A DNA stretch of 64,000 bases from positions 372,001-436,000 of the forward strand of contig JAMXDE010000029.1 in assembly GCA_026770025.1 (NCBI GenBank), given 5' to 3'. The stretch comes from Craspedostauros australis (Eukaryota; Bacillariophyta; Bacillariophyceae; Mastogloiales; Achnanthaceae). A model generated the notes under the pieces. That model worked only from the letters and a program-made list of their open reading frames with translations. It searched no databases and was not told the DNA's origin. Shown here in pieces: positions 10,454-21,420 of the stretch (the stretch's first letter is position 1; each line of letters starts with the position of its first letter). A program made the translations under genes and the position numbers.

Positions 10454-13129
10454 ATGGGGAGAGGCGGGAAATGGACGCCTTTCCTATCCGTGAGCAGCGC
10501 GCTGATCTTGCTAATCGTTGCTCCGGTGTTGATCGGGCGTTGTGTGTTCGAAAGCTGGAAGCTGGAGCATGGATTCTGGATCGTGGACGTGAGATCGAGT
10601 TCCGATCTTGGCGAGCGCCAGACGGCAAGTATCGGCGCACTTGGAAAGGCCCGCGACGATGGATCCCCAGCCCCAATTCATGCCGACACAGAAGGATTCG
10701 GGATGCTGCGATCTCTGAACCGCAAGCATGACCAGGCCTCTGTGGCTGCTCTTGCCTCCGGCCTTTTTCTCGCTGTGCAGAACGATTCGCCTTATCGTCA
10801 ACGAAAACAGCATAAAAAGCAGCAGCAGCAACGGCCGACCCTGCGTCAAGTCTGGAACCACGATGAAAGCGCGTCGAGCTGCTCGAGCAATGACCAAACG
10901 AAGGCCGAGCAGACCATGTCCTGCGTCATATCGCCGCTGTCTCCATGCTCCGTCACCTCGCTCACGCGCATGATCAGCTGGCTGGGGTCCTTCAATACCA
11001 GAAAACTCACAAATGATGCTACGTGGAGGGCGCCGCAGAGCCCACCGGGCTTTCAGCTGGTACTTTTGCCGCAATCTACAGGCGCTCAACGTTCCGGTTC
11101 AGGCGAGGAGGCAGCATTGACATGGACATTACAGATTATGGTGCCCGCAACATCAACGAATGGAAGCGCAACGGCCGTCTCCCACTCGATGTCGCTTCAC
11201 TACGCTTCATCGGCCACCATCGCCACGACATCGAACCCGATTCCGCCGCCACGATCTGGGTGGTACCTCCTCGTCCCTCCCGAGGACACGATGAAGAACA
11301 CGAGCATAAACGCAAACAACGATGAGGCGCCGTTGCATATGGCAACGGCAGCGGCAGCGGCAACAACACTGATGCAACCAATGCGGATGCCGCCATCGAA
11401 AGTGTTTGTCTCGATATCGTCACCAGCTGAATCATGGTTTGCCGGACCATGGCAGCATTCATCCCACGAAGACTTCTACGCAGTGCCCGGCATGCACGGA
11501 TACAAAACGTCGCATGTTCGAGGAGGAATTGCGGCGCAGGCATGGCACCACCCGACAACCACCTTCTTCTGGTTGCTCAACGTCGGACTTTACTTGATGT
11601 ATTGGAACTCACGGGTTTCGCCAGCCTTGGTTGCAATCAATGGATCGATATACCGCGAGTACGGTCGAGCCTTCTCAGGTTGTCTTGCCCACTTTGATCT
11701 GTGGCATATCGGATTCAACATGATGAGCTGGTGGTCGCTGGGGCTGCAGCTGGAACCGCACTTGGGATCGTTGCCATTCTTCATGTACACCACGGCTCTC
11801 ATTCCTCTCACGACCGTCATCATGCTATTGCTCTCGGGCGCCGCACGGATGCTTCTGCAACAGCACCAGGCAGGATGGCACCATGCAACATCGCAGCTCA
11901 TATCCACGGTTTCTGCCTTGTGCAGAGATGGAACGGCGATGCGCCGCGCCATCTGCCAAGTGTTCCCATCGCAGCAGGACATGCCGAACACTGTTGGGTT
12001 CTCAGGTGTTCTTTTCGCATGGATGGTGGTCGCGACTCTATCCAGTCCGCATGCATCGTGCCCGATCTTCTTTCTGCCACAGCTGTGCTTTGAGACCATG
12101 GAGATATTCGGGATGCGATTTAACCTCGGTCCCATTGTGCAGCTTGTGGTCCTGCAGGTCATCCTGCCACGGGTATCCTTCTTCGGCCATCTAGCTGGAA
12201 TTGTTCTGGGGTTTGCAATCCATTGGGGACTACTGCCGTTGGAATGGGCGAACCCCGCCGTCACCTTCCCTCTCATTTGGCTCTTCGGCAAAGTGATTCT
12301 CCGCCTTCAAAACGCGGCACAGACTTTCAGCACAGACGCGGAATGCGCTGGCTGGAACGAATCTTCGACATCAAATCCATGGTCAGATCAAGCGAGACAC
12401 AACGATGGAGATTGGCAGCTGCTGCAATGGGCGCAGCGTCTCCACCTCGTAGCCCTCGCCGTGATAGTGGTGCTCTTTGACGGCTTTGCTTCGAGCGGCC
12501 TCGTCGTTTCCAATTCGCTTTCAACCTTCATGCTCGCCCTCATTCTCCTCAAGCACCGCCAGATGGGAACAAACCAGCACAATGGGTGCTGCAATCCCTT
12601 CTTCAACACTTCAACACTGCAGGAGATCCAATCGGCCACCATCGCCAGAGGCTATTGCGTTGTTGCAGTCGTCGTCATAATGGCAGATTGTCTGTATTAC
12701 GGCACAATCTACCAGCTCACCGGCATATGGTCCAGGCCTGCCCTATTCTGGGCCCTGCATTCACTGTCCCTGAGTTGTAAGCTGGTTGCGCTCTGCGCCG
12801 TCTCCCATTGGCTGGCTACGAGACAGACCCAATCTGCATCTTCACAGGCGAACGCCGCTGACCTATTCAGGTCCGTGATGAAAGTCCCCGTTTTGGATCC
12901 ATCGTGCCATGTGGCGCGATGCATGCAAGCTGGGACGTCAAGCGCCCGGCTGAATCCTTCGCTATCCAATGCCCGTGCATTCGCCGGCCAAGGAAATCGC
13001 CTAGGTGGAGGAAATCAAGAGCCACACGCCATCGCAATGCGATCGCATAGGGCCGAGCGCCTGTCCGCGACTGGTGCACCAAGCAGTGGCCTGGACCGAT
13101 CTCGACCAACAGTATCCCATTTGCTATGA
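10454..13129 (+). CDS. Rhomboid family intramembrane serine protease with long N- and C-terminal extensions
   Basis: A single-exon 891-residue protein. A hydrophobic segment at about residues 10-27 may be a signal anchor. Some 340 residues of low-complexity, Ser/Thr/Gln-rich sequence follow. The rhomboid core lies at about 370-600. It has HIGFNMMSWWSLG (His418, Asn422), the active-site GFSG with Ser517, and GHLAGIVLGF with His579. The Ser-His dyad cuts membrane proteins within the bilayer. A 65-residue insert sits between the second and later core helices. At least three more hydrophobic segments follow between 660 and 790, then a basic tail. The core is intact, so activity is expected; substrate and membrane location are unknown. 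It is convergent with the first SLC4 gene. Confidence 0.85.
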   Translation: MGRGGKWTPFLSVSSALILLIVAPVLIGRCVFESWKLEHGFWIVDVRSSSDLGERQTASIGALGKARDDGSPAPIHADTEGFGMLRSLNRKHDQASVAALASGLFLAVQNDSPYRQRKQHKKQQQQRPTLRQVWNHDESASSCSSNDQTKAEQTMSCVISPLSPCSVTSLTRMISWLGSFNTRKLTNDATWRAPQSPPGFQLVLLPQSTGAQRSGSGEEAALTWTLQIMVPATSTNGSATAVSHSMSLHYASSATIATTSNPIPPPRSGWYLLVPPEDTMKNTSINANNDEAPLHMATAAAAATTLMQPMRMPPSKVFVSISSPAESWFAGPWQHSSHEDFYAVPGMHGYKTSHVRGGIAAQAWHHPTTTFFWLLNVGLYLMYWNSRVSPALVAINGSIYREYGRAFSGCLAHFDLWHIGFNMMSWWSLGLQLEPHLGSLPFFMYTTALIPLTTVIMLLLSGAARMLLQQHQAGWHHATSQLISTVSALCRDGTAMRRAICQVFPSQQDMPNTVGFSGVLFAWMVVATLSSPHASCPIFFLPQLCFETMEIFGMRFNLGPIVQLVVLQVILPRVSFFGHLAGIVLGFAIHWGLLPLEWANPAVTFPLIWLFGKVILRLQNAAQTFSTDAECAGWNESSTSNPWSDQARHNDGDWQLLQWAQRLHLVALAVIVVLFDGFASSGLVVSNSLSTFMLALILLKHRQMGTNQHNGCCNPFFNTSTLQEIQSATIARGYCVVAVVVIMADCLYYGTIYQLTGIWSRPALFWALHSLSLSCKLVALCAVSHWLATRQTQSASSQANAADLFRSVMKVPVLDPSCHVARCMQAGTSSARLNPSLSNARAFAGQGNRLGGGNQEPHAIAMRSHRAERLSATGAPSSGLDRSRPTVSHLL

Positions 13130-13587
13130 ATCGGATATGGTGGGGCGACGTACGAGTGGGCAAGCATCAGCATCCAGCATCAAATGCGAGTGCTGTTCAT
13201 ACTGTTCCATCTATGCCTTCGTGTCTACCTCCGGGAGGGACTCGGAGAACGACACTGCAGCAGAGCAGACACGAAGCGGCCGCATCGTCAACCTCAATGT
13301 CGACCAAATTAGCGCTTCTTCGATGCAAGTATTCGCCATGGGAACTCAACGAAGACACCTGGGGGTAGTTGCTGACGATGCACGATTGGTACACTTGTAA
13401 ATACTTAATATGTTCGAGATATGCCTCGGCTGGACCTGTCACATCAAGCTAATAGCCTGAAAGGCTGTTGCTTGGGCTGGCCATCTGGGCATGCTTATCC
13501 CAATGCACGAAGATTGGTTGATCCAGAGAAGGGCTGTGGAGAGATTGGGTTCATGGCTGTAGCCAACAGTGAAGACCATCACTCACA
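13130..13587. other. Convergent intergenic region, left edge of the SLC4 locus
   Basis: 458 bp between the 3' ends of the rhomboid gene and SLC4 copy A. No gene was recognised. It has no match to the 3' flanks of the other two type A copies, so the repeat stops just inside the copy A coding region. Confidence 0.5.
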
Positions 13588-15749
13588 CTAGGCATGGTAG
13601 TCTTGGGAATTATCCACGCTATCGCCGCCATCGTGGTCACTGCTGCTCTCTTCCATGGAGCTGAGGTGCTTCGATTCCTCGTACCTGCGGACGGACTGCT
13701 CCTTCGCTTCCGCCCATTGCTCGATGCTCTCGTCCTCGCCGTCCAACAACAGGAGCTCCCATCCCTCGAAGAAGTATGGGAGCAGGTAAAGGCGCGCCGG
13801 GATGCAAAGCAAGGTCATCAATGGGAAGATGATGGCGATCGCCTTCACGTTCTGCACCAGGAACACCAAAGCGAAGAAGCCGATCTGAAGGATGGTGTAC
13901 ATGTGGATGCGCCTCTTCTCCATGTGCTCGGTGTAGCAGTTCTTGGCGTACTTGGATGGTTGCTGGAAGAAGAGGAGGAAGCGATTCCAGAACTGGATGT
14001 TGGGCAAGCTGGAGAGACCCATGAAGAGGAACACTCCGTACAGGACTGGCAGCGGGAGGAGCTTGAGGACGTTGAGGACCAGGAGAGACAGCCCGACCAT
14101 GAGGTGGGAGAAGAACATGGTGAGGCGGGTCTCCTGTACCTCGAGGAAGTTACCGTCACGGTCCTTGTCGGCCAGGGCATTCAGGTGGATGATGCATGGA
14201 ACGGTGGTGGCCACCAGCCATGGCAGTCCCAGCAGGCCGTTGACGAAGTTGAAGAATCCATTGAGACACAGATCGTAGTTGTACGCTTCTCCGTGCTTCA
14301 AGTTGTGGCTCTTGTGGTTGATGAGATGCCACGTGATGCCGTTGTCGAGGTAGCAAAGCACGAAGGCAAGGATGGCAGGAGCGGCCGCCATGATGGGAAT
14401 CCAGTTCTTTCCGTTGAGGTCGCCAAAGTCAACCAACCATGATCGTGTTCCAGCGGCCTCGGCCTGACCTTCGCAGTCATCTGGGAAGAAAGTGTTGCAG
14501 GAGGAATCGCAGCAAGCGAAAGTCGGTTCGATTTCATCTGGGACGCTGAGCGACTCGGTTTCGACGTGTTCGAAGATGAGCTCCCTGACGAGAGTCCACA
14601 CGACGACCGACAGCGTGACGGAGAAATCATGGATGGACGTGCGGATGCCGTCGTTGCAGAAGAATGGAGAATGACGGAATCCACGGAAGAAGAAGATCAA
14701 GGAGGTGGTTCCAAGTCCGAGGATCACGCTCAGGAATCCAGTGGAGATGTAGCTGTAGTCTGGATCCTCCTCTTCGAGCTCTGTGTGCGATTCGTGGTCA
14801 GGGTTCATGTAGTGGAGAATGCCGACGTCGCTGAATGGATCGCCGATGGCGTCCATCACGAAGATGCTGACGATGAGGAGAGCGAAGATCTCGTCGGTGA
14901 AGCGGGTGGCCAATCGCACGTATCGGGTGAGGTCGAAGAAGCCGGCGATGAGGGTGTAGGCGAAGAGCCACACGCTGACCCACGCGTTGAAGGTGAGGAA
15001 GGGAACATCGAGGGACTTTGACATGTTGTAGATGACGGTGGAGAATGCGAGGACCGGACCGGTGGATCCGACGATGCAGGTGGGCATTCCGCCGATGAGA
15101 CTGTAGACGACACCGACCCAGGCTGTGGCGATGATGGTCTCGATGGCGCCGATGTTGTTTTCGGTTGCCTTTCCGTAGACAGCTCCGAAGGTGAGAGTGG
15201 GAGCGATGACGGAGATGAAGACGAGGAAGGTGACAGCGATGGTCTTCTGGTTGAAGTTGGTCATTTCCTGTTGAATGCATGGTTAATGCATGGGTGGTAG
15301 ATGGTCGGTTGGTGGTGATTGCGGTGCAATGGGGTATTTGGGTGATGAGCGATATAAGATGATGAAGACGAAGATGAAGGTGGTGGAAGCTGGTGAGTGA
15401 GGATGCGTACGAATGCGTGCGAATGCATGGTGGGCGAGTGACAGCAGAGCCATTGTATACATGCGATGTGTTGTGTGCAACACGAGAGCACATATGAGAC
15501 TAACATGTGTTTGTAATCGCACACTACTCTCTGGTACCAGTATGCATCAGGACGTACCTCCACCCAGTGGGTTCCGACGGTGCGCTTGATGTCGTTGACG
15601 ATGCCACGTCCCCACATCTGCGGTTCATCCATCGTGACCTTGCCTGCACCTTCGATGAGCTCGGCGTTGGAAGGGAGGCGCAGCATGTTGTCGACCTTCT
15701 TTGGTCCGTCATTGCCGTCGCCGTTGTTGTTTTTGATATCCTTGCTCAT
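13588..15749 (-). CDS. SLC4-family bicarbonate transporter, type A, copy 1
   Basis: Exon 1 is 15749-15558 (64 codons, MSKDIKNNNG start) and exon 2 is 15267-13588. The 290-nt intron is GTACGT...CAACAG at phase 0. Total 623 residues. Exon 1 encodes a short cytosolic head ending in MWGRGIVNDIKRTVGTHWVE. Exon 2 holds the whole membrane domain. SLC4 landmarks in order are TFGAVYGKATENNIGAIE, GSTGPVLAFS, ATRFTDEIFALL, a Cys-rich loop (CCDSSCNTFFPDDCE), PLPVLYGVFLFMGLSSL, and FWNRFLLFFQQPSKY followed by HMEKRRIHMYTILQ. The large cytoplasmic domain of animal anion exchangers is absent. Diatom SLC4 proteins import bicarbonate at the plasma membrane, which is the likely role. The C-terminal tail (ending DNSQDYHA) differs from the other two type A copies because the repeat boundary at about 13,641 falls within the last codons. 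Confidence 0.93.
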
Positions 15750-17659
15750 GTTGACTTTGCGGTGGTGTCTGTGTTTCTTTCGATGTTGTTGCTGTTGTTG
15801 TTGCTGCTGCTGTTGTTTGGTTTGGTTCGAAAACGAAATTGTGAGATCAATTGGGTCTCTTCGGAGTTTGGTTCCGCTGACCGTGCCGCTTGTATTAGTA
15901 CATGCTGGGAATGCCGCCACTAATAATACAAGTACCAACCCGTGCTTGTGGTCCTTGCCTGTTCATGAATTCATGATCCAGAATGGCTGATGGGATGATG
16001 ATGATGATGATGATGGTGATGATGACGACAGCACTGATGGCATGATGCGAGTACTGTCATCATCAGCATTAGTGTCAACATACGTATCTGTACCATCTCA
16101 AGTGCAACCGTAATTCCAGGAAACTTAATCCGCTTTGGCGACTGCGACAGATATGGAGGATGCGAATCCATGAAGATCAGCACGATTGTGCCTGTCTTGG
16201 ATGACAACATGCTGCATCGACATCAAGATAGTGACGTAAGCGCGACGAACGAGGAACGCGGAATGCGGAGCACTCGTGCATGAGGGCAGTGGAGATGAGA
16301 TGAGAAAGGGATGAGAAAAGGAGAGGGAAGGAAAGAGGAGCAAGAAGAGTGGAGAGAAGCGAAGGGTGGAATGACACCAAACGAGTAAGTACCGGTACGG
16401 TACCGTACGGTAAGGCAAGGTGGGGCGTTCTTCATATCTTCGGTTACTATGTCAGAGCATCAACCACCAACACATTGCCATTGCGAGTAGGTACTCGCAT
16501 GTGGTCTGTCTCCACATCGGCACCAAGGGAGAGAAACAACCTGAGCAAGCCACATGACCTGCATGAGCAAGTATCTTCCTTTGAAACAAACAAATCCAGA
16601 AGCTGGAGGTCACAAGTTTGAATTCAGTGATGAAGTGACGAAGCGACGGAGTGGCGAGGGAACAATCGAAATTCAATGCCACGTGTCCCAGAGTCTCCAT
16701 GTCTGCATGACAGTGCGAGACAGCGTTGACATCTTCAACATCCTCCACAAGGTGGATCGGCTGAACAAATAGTCTCTTGTCCGGGATCTCTTTTTGTGGT
16801 CGCTCTTGAGATGTGTTGGTGTGTTGGTGTGTCGCGAGCGTGCTGTTCACAGACACGACACGGAAGGTTCCTGTTGTTGGAGTTTCTGTTTCGGAAGTGA
16901 AAATGTGAGGAGGTGAGAGCGATGACGTCACAGATAACGCCACGGATGGTGTGACGTGACCGAGGGAGGCTTCTCGTTCTTTCCGCTTCTCTTCTCACAT
17001 TTCTTCTTCCGTTTCCATCGTCTGTTTGTGCTTTGCGCTTTGCACTTTGCACCTCCGGTGATCATGTCAGATGGGCTCTGTACCAGTAGTAGAATGGTAT
17101 GATTGTGTACTAGGTAGAATATTCTATTCTATTAGTATGTTATTACTCTACTCGCGAGATATATGATCGTACCTCCTTCTCGTACCATCGAGCGCAATCC
17201 ATGAAGTCATCTCTTGTCTGTCCTGTGGAGGGGAAGATTTGGTCACCATCATCACCATCACCATCACTTCCGCCTCGTCATTCCGCTGCAACAATGAAGA
17301 TGAAGTACGTATTCTGCTCACTCACACTCAGGCATTCCAAAAGCAGGTTCGGGCATGTCGAATCCACGACAACATCGAAGTGTTCAACACTGTGCTCTAA
17401 CCAAAGACATGCTACGCACGTGCGGAGATGTTTGATCGTTCTTCATTCTATGTATTCACTATCACTATCGCTCTCTCCCTCTCTCTCTCGAGTTTTATAT
17501 ATGTACAATCATGAGCATGCACGGTGTATCTTTCGTTCTTTCGCTCTTCACATTGATGTATGGTCTGCACGCATGCTGCTTGATGCCGGTGCGCGCAAGC
17601 TGGAAAATTGATTGATGTCGATTGCGGACCGGAGTGTCCACAGCTTCGGCATAAAGAGC
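15750..17659. other. A-B spacer: promoter of SLC4 copy A and 3' flank of copy B
   Basis: 1.9 kb, virtually identical in all three repeat units. The part next to copy A has a CAG/CAA-rich leader (as transcribed), and a TGACGTCA palindrome lies at 16,923-16,930. A GTAC-rich palindromic patch is at about 16,390-16,412 and a (GAT)n run at about 15,990. Open frames here (163 codons on minus at 16,452-16,943; 72 codons on plus at 16,554-16,772) resemble no family I know. They are kept out of the gene list. Confidence 0.5.
16923..16930. promoter_or_regulatory. CRE-type palindrome upstream of SLC4 copy A
   Basis: Perfect TGACGTCA about 1.17 kb upstream of the copy A start, with a related TGACGTGA about 22 bp further on. 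Such motifs bind bZIP factors. Related TGACGT elements mediate CO2 and cAMP response in diatom carbonic anhydrase promoters. Function here is inferred. Confidence 0.55.
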
Positions 17660-19816
17660 TTATGCGTGCTGCTCATCGACACCGTCACCGCTCGCGGAGT
17701 CGCTCTCCTCCATCATGCTCATTCTCTTCGACTCTTCGTACATGAACACGCTCTGCTCCTTGGCTTGCAGCCACTCTTCGATTGGCTCGTCCTCTCCGTC
17801 CAACAGCAGGAGCTCCCAGTCTTCGAAGAAGCGGGGCAGCACGAAGAGACGTCCTGGGATGCACAGCATCGTCATCATGGGGAACACGATGGCAACCGCC
17901 TTCACGTTCTGGACGGTGAAGACCAGCGAGAAGAACAGGATCTGAAGGATGGTGTACATGTGGATGCGACCCTTCTCCATGTGCTCGGTGTAGATCGTCT
18001 TGGGGTACTTGGATGGTTGCTGGAAGAAGAGGAGGAAGCGGTTCCAGAACTGGATACCGTTGAGACTGGAGAGACCCATGAAGAGGAACACTCCGTACAG
18101 GACTGGCAGAGGAAGGAGCTTGAGGACGTTGAGCACCAGGATGGACAGACCGACCATCAAGTGGGAGAAGAAGAGAGTCAATCGGGTCTCCTGCACCTCG
18201 AGGAAGTTGCCGTCACGGTCCTTCTCGGCCAATGCGTTGAGATGGATGATACATGGGACGGTGGTGGCGACCAACCATGGGAGGCCGAAGGCACCGTTGA
18301 CGAAATTGAAGAATCCATTGAGACACAGATCGTAGTTGTACGCTTCACCGTGCTTCAGGTTGTGACTCTTGTGCTGGATCAAGTGCCATGTGATGCCGTT
18401 GTCGAGGTAGCAGAGAAGGAAGGCGAGGATGGCAGGACCAGCAGCTGCGAAGATCACCCAAGTCTTTCCGTTCAAATCACCGAAGTCGACCAACCAGGAT
18501 CGTGTTCCGGCGGCCTCAGCCTGATCTTCGCAGTCATCTGGGAAGAAGGTACGGCACGAAGAATCGCAGCATGCGAAGGTTGGCTCGAATTCATCTGGGA
18601 CGCTCAATGATTCTGTCTCGACGTGATCGAAGATGACCTGCTTGACGAGGGTCCACACGACGACCGACAGTGTGACGGAGAAATCATGGATGGATGTGCG
18701 GGTGCCATCGTTGCAGAAGAATGGAGAATGACGGAATCCACGGAAGAAGAAGATCAGCGAGGTGGTTCCAAGTCCGAGGATCACACTCAGGAATCCCGAG
18801 GAGATGTAGGCGTAGTTTGGATCTTCCTCCTCGAGTTCCGTGTGAGAAGCATGATCTGGGTTCATGTAATGAAGAAGTCCGACGTCGCTGAATGGATCGC
18901 CGATGGCGTCCATCACGAAGATGCTGACGATGAGGAGAGCGAAGATCTCGTCGGTGAAGCGGGTGGCGAGCTTGACGTATCTGGTGAGATCGAAGAATCC
19001 GGCAATGAGGGTATAGGCGAAGAGCCACACGCTGACCCATGCGTTGAAGGTGAGGAAAGGAACATCGAGGTTCTTGGAGAGGTTGTACACGACGGTGGAG
19101 AATGCGAGGACCGGACCGGTGGATCCGATGACGCAGATTGGCATTCCGCCGATGAGACTGTAGACGACACCAACCCAGGCGGTTGCCATGATGGTCTCGA
19201 TGGCACCAATCTGGTTGTCGGTTGCCTTTCCGTAGACAGCTCCGAAGGTGAGGGTTGGGGAGATGACGGAGATGAAGACGAGGAAGGTGACAGCGATGGT
19301 CTTCTGGTTGAAGTTGGTCATTTCCTGTTGAATTCATGGTGAATGGTGAATGGTGGGTAGTTGATTGATGTTGGTTGATTGGTTGATAGTTGGTGGTCAA
19401 AGTGGGGTGAATGAGTGTGAGAAGAAGCGAACGTTGGCGGTGATGGTGATGGTGGTAGACATGGCAGCGCTGATGATCAAGAGATTCCAATGAGCGCATG
19501 CCAATGAGCATCATATATTCATAGTGCAGTGTAGTACAGTACAGTACAGTACAGTACAGTACAGTACCAATACATTGCAGTATCTGCTCGGTTCTACTCC
19601 ATTCTACGTTGCTGTGTTCGAACGTACCTCTACCCAGTGGGTTCCGACGGTCCTCTTGATGTCATTGATGATGCCGCGTCCCCACATCTGTGGTTCCTCG
19701 TGATGGCCTTGGCTCACTCCGGCCATGAGCTCGGCGTTGGATGGCATCGACTTGAGACTGCGAGACGTCATGTTCGTCACTGTCTTGTTGAGTTCTTTCT
19801 CGCCTTGGTCGGTCAT
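17660..19816 (-). CDS. SLC4-family bicarbonate transporter, type B, copy 1
   Basis: Exon 1 is 19816-19628 (63 codons, MTDQGEKELN start) and exon 2 is 19324-17660; the intron is 303 nt, GTACGT...CAACAG, phase 0. Total 617 residues. GSTGPVLAFS lies near residue 130 and the Cys-rich outer loop CCDSSCRTFFPDDC near 315. The C-terminus is acidic and ends GVDEQHA. Type B differs from type A in exon 1 and at scattered sites in exon 2, for example DNQIGAIE for ENNIGAIE and a QVIFDHVE segment for ELIFEHVE. The intron holds a CAGTA pentanucleotide run at about 19,528-19,566. The three type B copies appear identical in protein sequence by eye. Confidence 0.93.
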
Positions 19817-19840
19817 GATGTGGTGCTTGTCTCTTGTTGT

Positions 19841-19875
<35 letters not shown>

Positions 19876-20817
19876 GGATGGCGGTGATTGTCGCGTTTCT
19901 TGTTTGGTTTTGTCAAGACGGAGAGCGATGTGGCTTTCGGTGGTTGCTGGTTTCCGTTGTTTCCGTTGTTACCGTTGTTACCGTTGTTACCGTTGTTACC
20001 GTTGTTGCGTTTCTGATTTTATGAGGAGAGGATGTGGAGGAAAAGGACGAAGATGAGGACAGAGAGGAAGAAAGGACGAGGGAGAGGTTCTGATCTCGCG
20101 GTCGCCAGTGCTGCTGCTGCTGCTGTCGTTGCTGGTATTGTTGGTATTGTTGGTATTGTTGTTGTTGTTGTCCGAAGCAGTACTCACAATCGCACCACAC
20201 TCTCCTCGTGAATGGTATGTATACTCGTCTGTGTGTGTTTTGGTGTGTTGATTTGGTTGTTGGATTTTCCAGGTTTCCGTGTTTTCCACGATTTTGTGTT
20301 GTGGTGTGTTGTGTGTCGTTGTCATCGTGTTCTGCGAAGTCTTGTTTGAAGCCGTGACGTCAGGCATCCCCACGTAGTTCCGTTGTGTTGAGTGCCAGAT
20401 GGTGGACTGTGACGTGAGGATGGCTTGAAGTCGATTGTGTGGTGTGACGATGCAGATAGAGAATGATGTGACAGGGTTGAACTTTCGAAATGAGACAACC
20501 GGTACTCATGCTCTCCGTCCGCATTGTGAATCACGGGCGGCGATTGGCTATGGTGACAACTGGACACACGGGCACTATGACATACCGTCCACGTCATCAC
20601 ATGACCCAAAGATGAGACAGCACGGCTGACACTTGTTCTCATAGTTTTGTCCTTGATCGCGGACTATGGATCGTCCGTTTGTAGGATACGCGGTAGTATA
20701 CAACACATTTCACTTGATGCCACATTCCGTTCGCGCCACATTTTGTTTTGAACGTTTCACGTGAACACAATCATTCGTATCAGTCGACTTGGTCGAAGCG
20801 AAACTCGAAGAACCAAT
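19817..20817. promoter_or_regulatory. 5' leader and promoter region of SLC4 type B copy 1
   Basis: Read on the minus strand, the leader next to the start is rich in CAA and CAG triplets. A 9-bp minisatellite (CCGTTGTTA on plus) repeats at about 19,955-20,007. A perfect TGACGTCA lies at 20,355-20,362, 539 bp from the start codon, with a TGACGTGA about 50 bp further upstream. The homology with the inverted unit 3 ends exactly where the transposon terminal repeat begins (20,818). Confidence 0.55.
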
Positions 20818-21419
20818 TAGAGGACTATCGCATTCAGCTCCCTCAGCCCCTGTGTCATGTCGTAGTTCGCATTAGCTCTCGAGTCGTGAAACTGCACAGG
20901 ACTGTTTTGTGACAGAACCCTGCTTTGATTCACTCGAGCAATATCGAGTCAGTTCCACGACTAAGGTATCTAATTTGGACAAGTCTGCTTCAGGTTCTGC
21001 TTGATAGCATCCTATTTTGGTCATGGCTGTGCTGAGATTGTACATGATGGCTGTAAAATTGAAAAGATGTAAATCTGATGTGATAGGTGTGCCATTGTTG
21101 TTCTCTTGGATGTTGTTGTCCGAAATTGAATGTAAATGGCATAGCATTGCCACAAACATACATCAATCAGAACGACACGAACGACCAAAGTGTCAAAACG
21201 AAGCAACATGATTGGCTGAAGCTTGTTAACACGTGGAACTGATAGTTTCGCCAGGACTGTGCGAGCTGAGAACATTTCAGCTCAGAACGCACGAACTGAA
21301 ATCTATTCAGCTCACCTGGGGGAAGTTCGCGTGCCACCCCCTGAGAAATGTCTCTATCAGGCTATGATTCCCTTGTGGGACTGCTAGTGACTGGGTGAGC
21401 GGAATGCAAAACTCCTCTA
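20818..21419. mobile_element. Non-autonomous PIF/Harbinger-like element (MITE-type) with both terminal inverted repeats
   Basis: A 602-bp element bounded by ~23-bp inverted repeats. The left end (20,818-20,840) starts TAGAGGACTATCGCATTC. The complement of the right end (21,397-21,419) starts TAGAGGAGTTTTGCATTC. The first ~210 bp resemble the start of the next element at 21,421, for example around GAAACTGCACAGGACTGTTT and TTTTGGTCATG, so this is likely a deletion derivative of it. It has no coding capacity. It abuts the next element with a single T between their terminal repeats. Confidence 0.6.
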
Positions 21420-21420
21420 T

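Larger units (their letters stand above)
13641..20508. repeat. SLC4 A-B repeat unit 1 (direct repeat of 24,515-31,345)
   Basis: A 6.87 kb unit with type A and type B SLC4 genes and the spacer between. It matches 24,515-31,345 at a constant offset of 10,874 from 13,641 to at least 19,500, so there are no net indels over nearly 6 kb. The few base differences I saw lie near the two ends, such as about 13,814, 13,848, 14,149 and 19,353. The right end is at ...GGTACTCA (20,508). A further 310 bp (to 20,818) matches only the inverted unit 3. Confidence 0.9.

Noticed and set aside
15261-15938. 225-codon minus-strand frame containing SLC4 type A exon 1
   Set aside because: It runs from the leader (poly-Gln from CAG/CAA) through exon 1 into the intron. 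The real exon 1 starts at 15,749 and ends at the GTACGT donor at 15,557.
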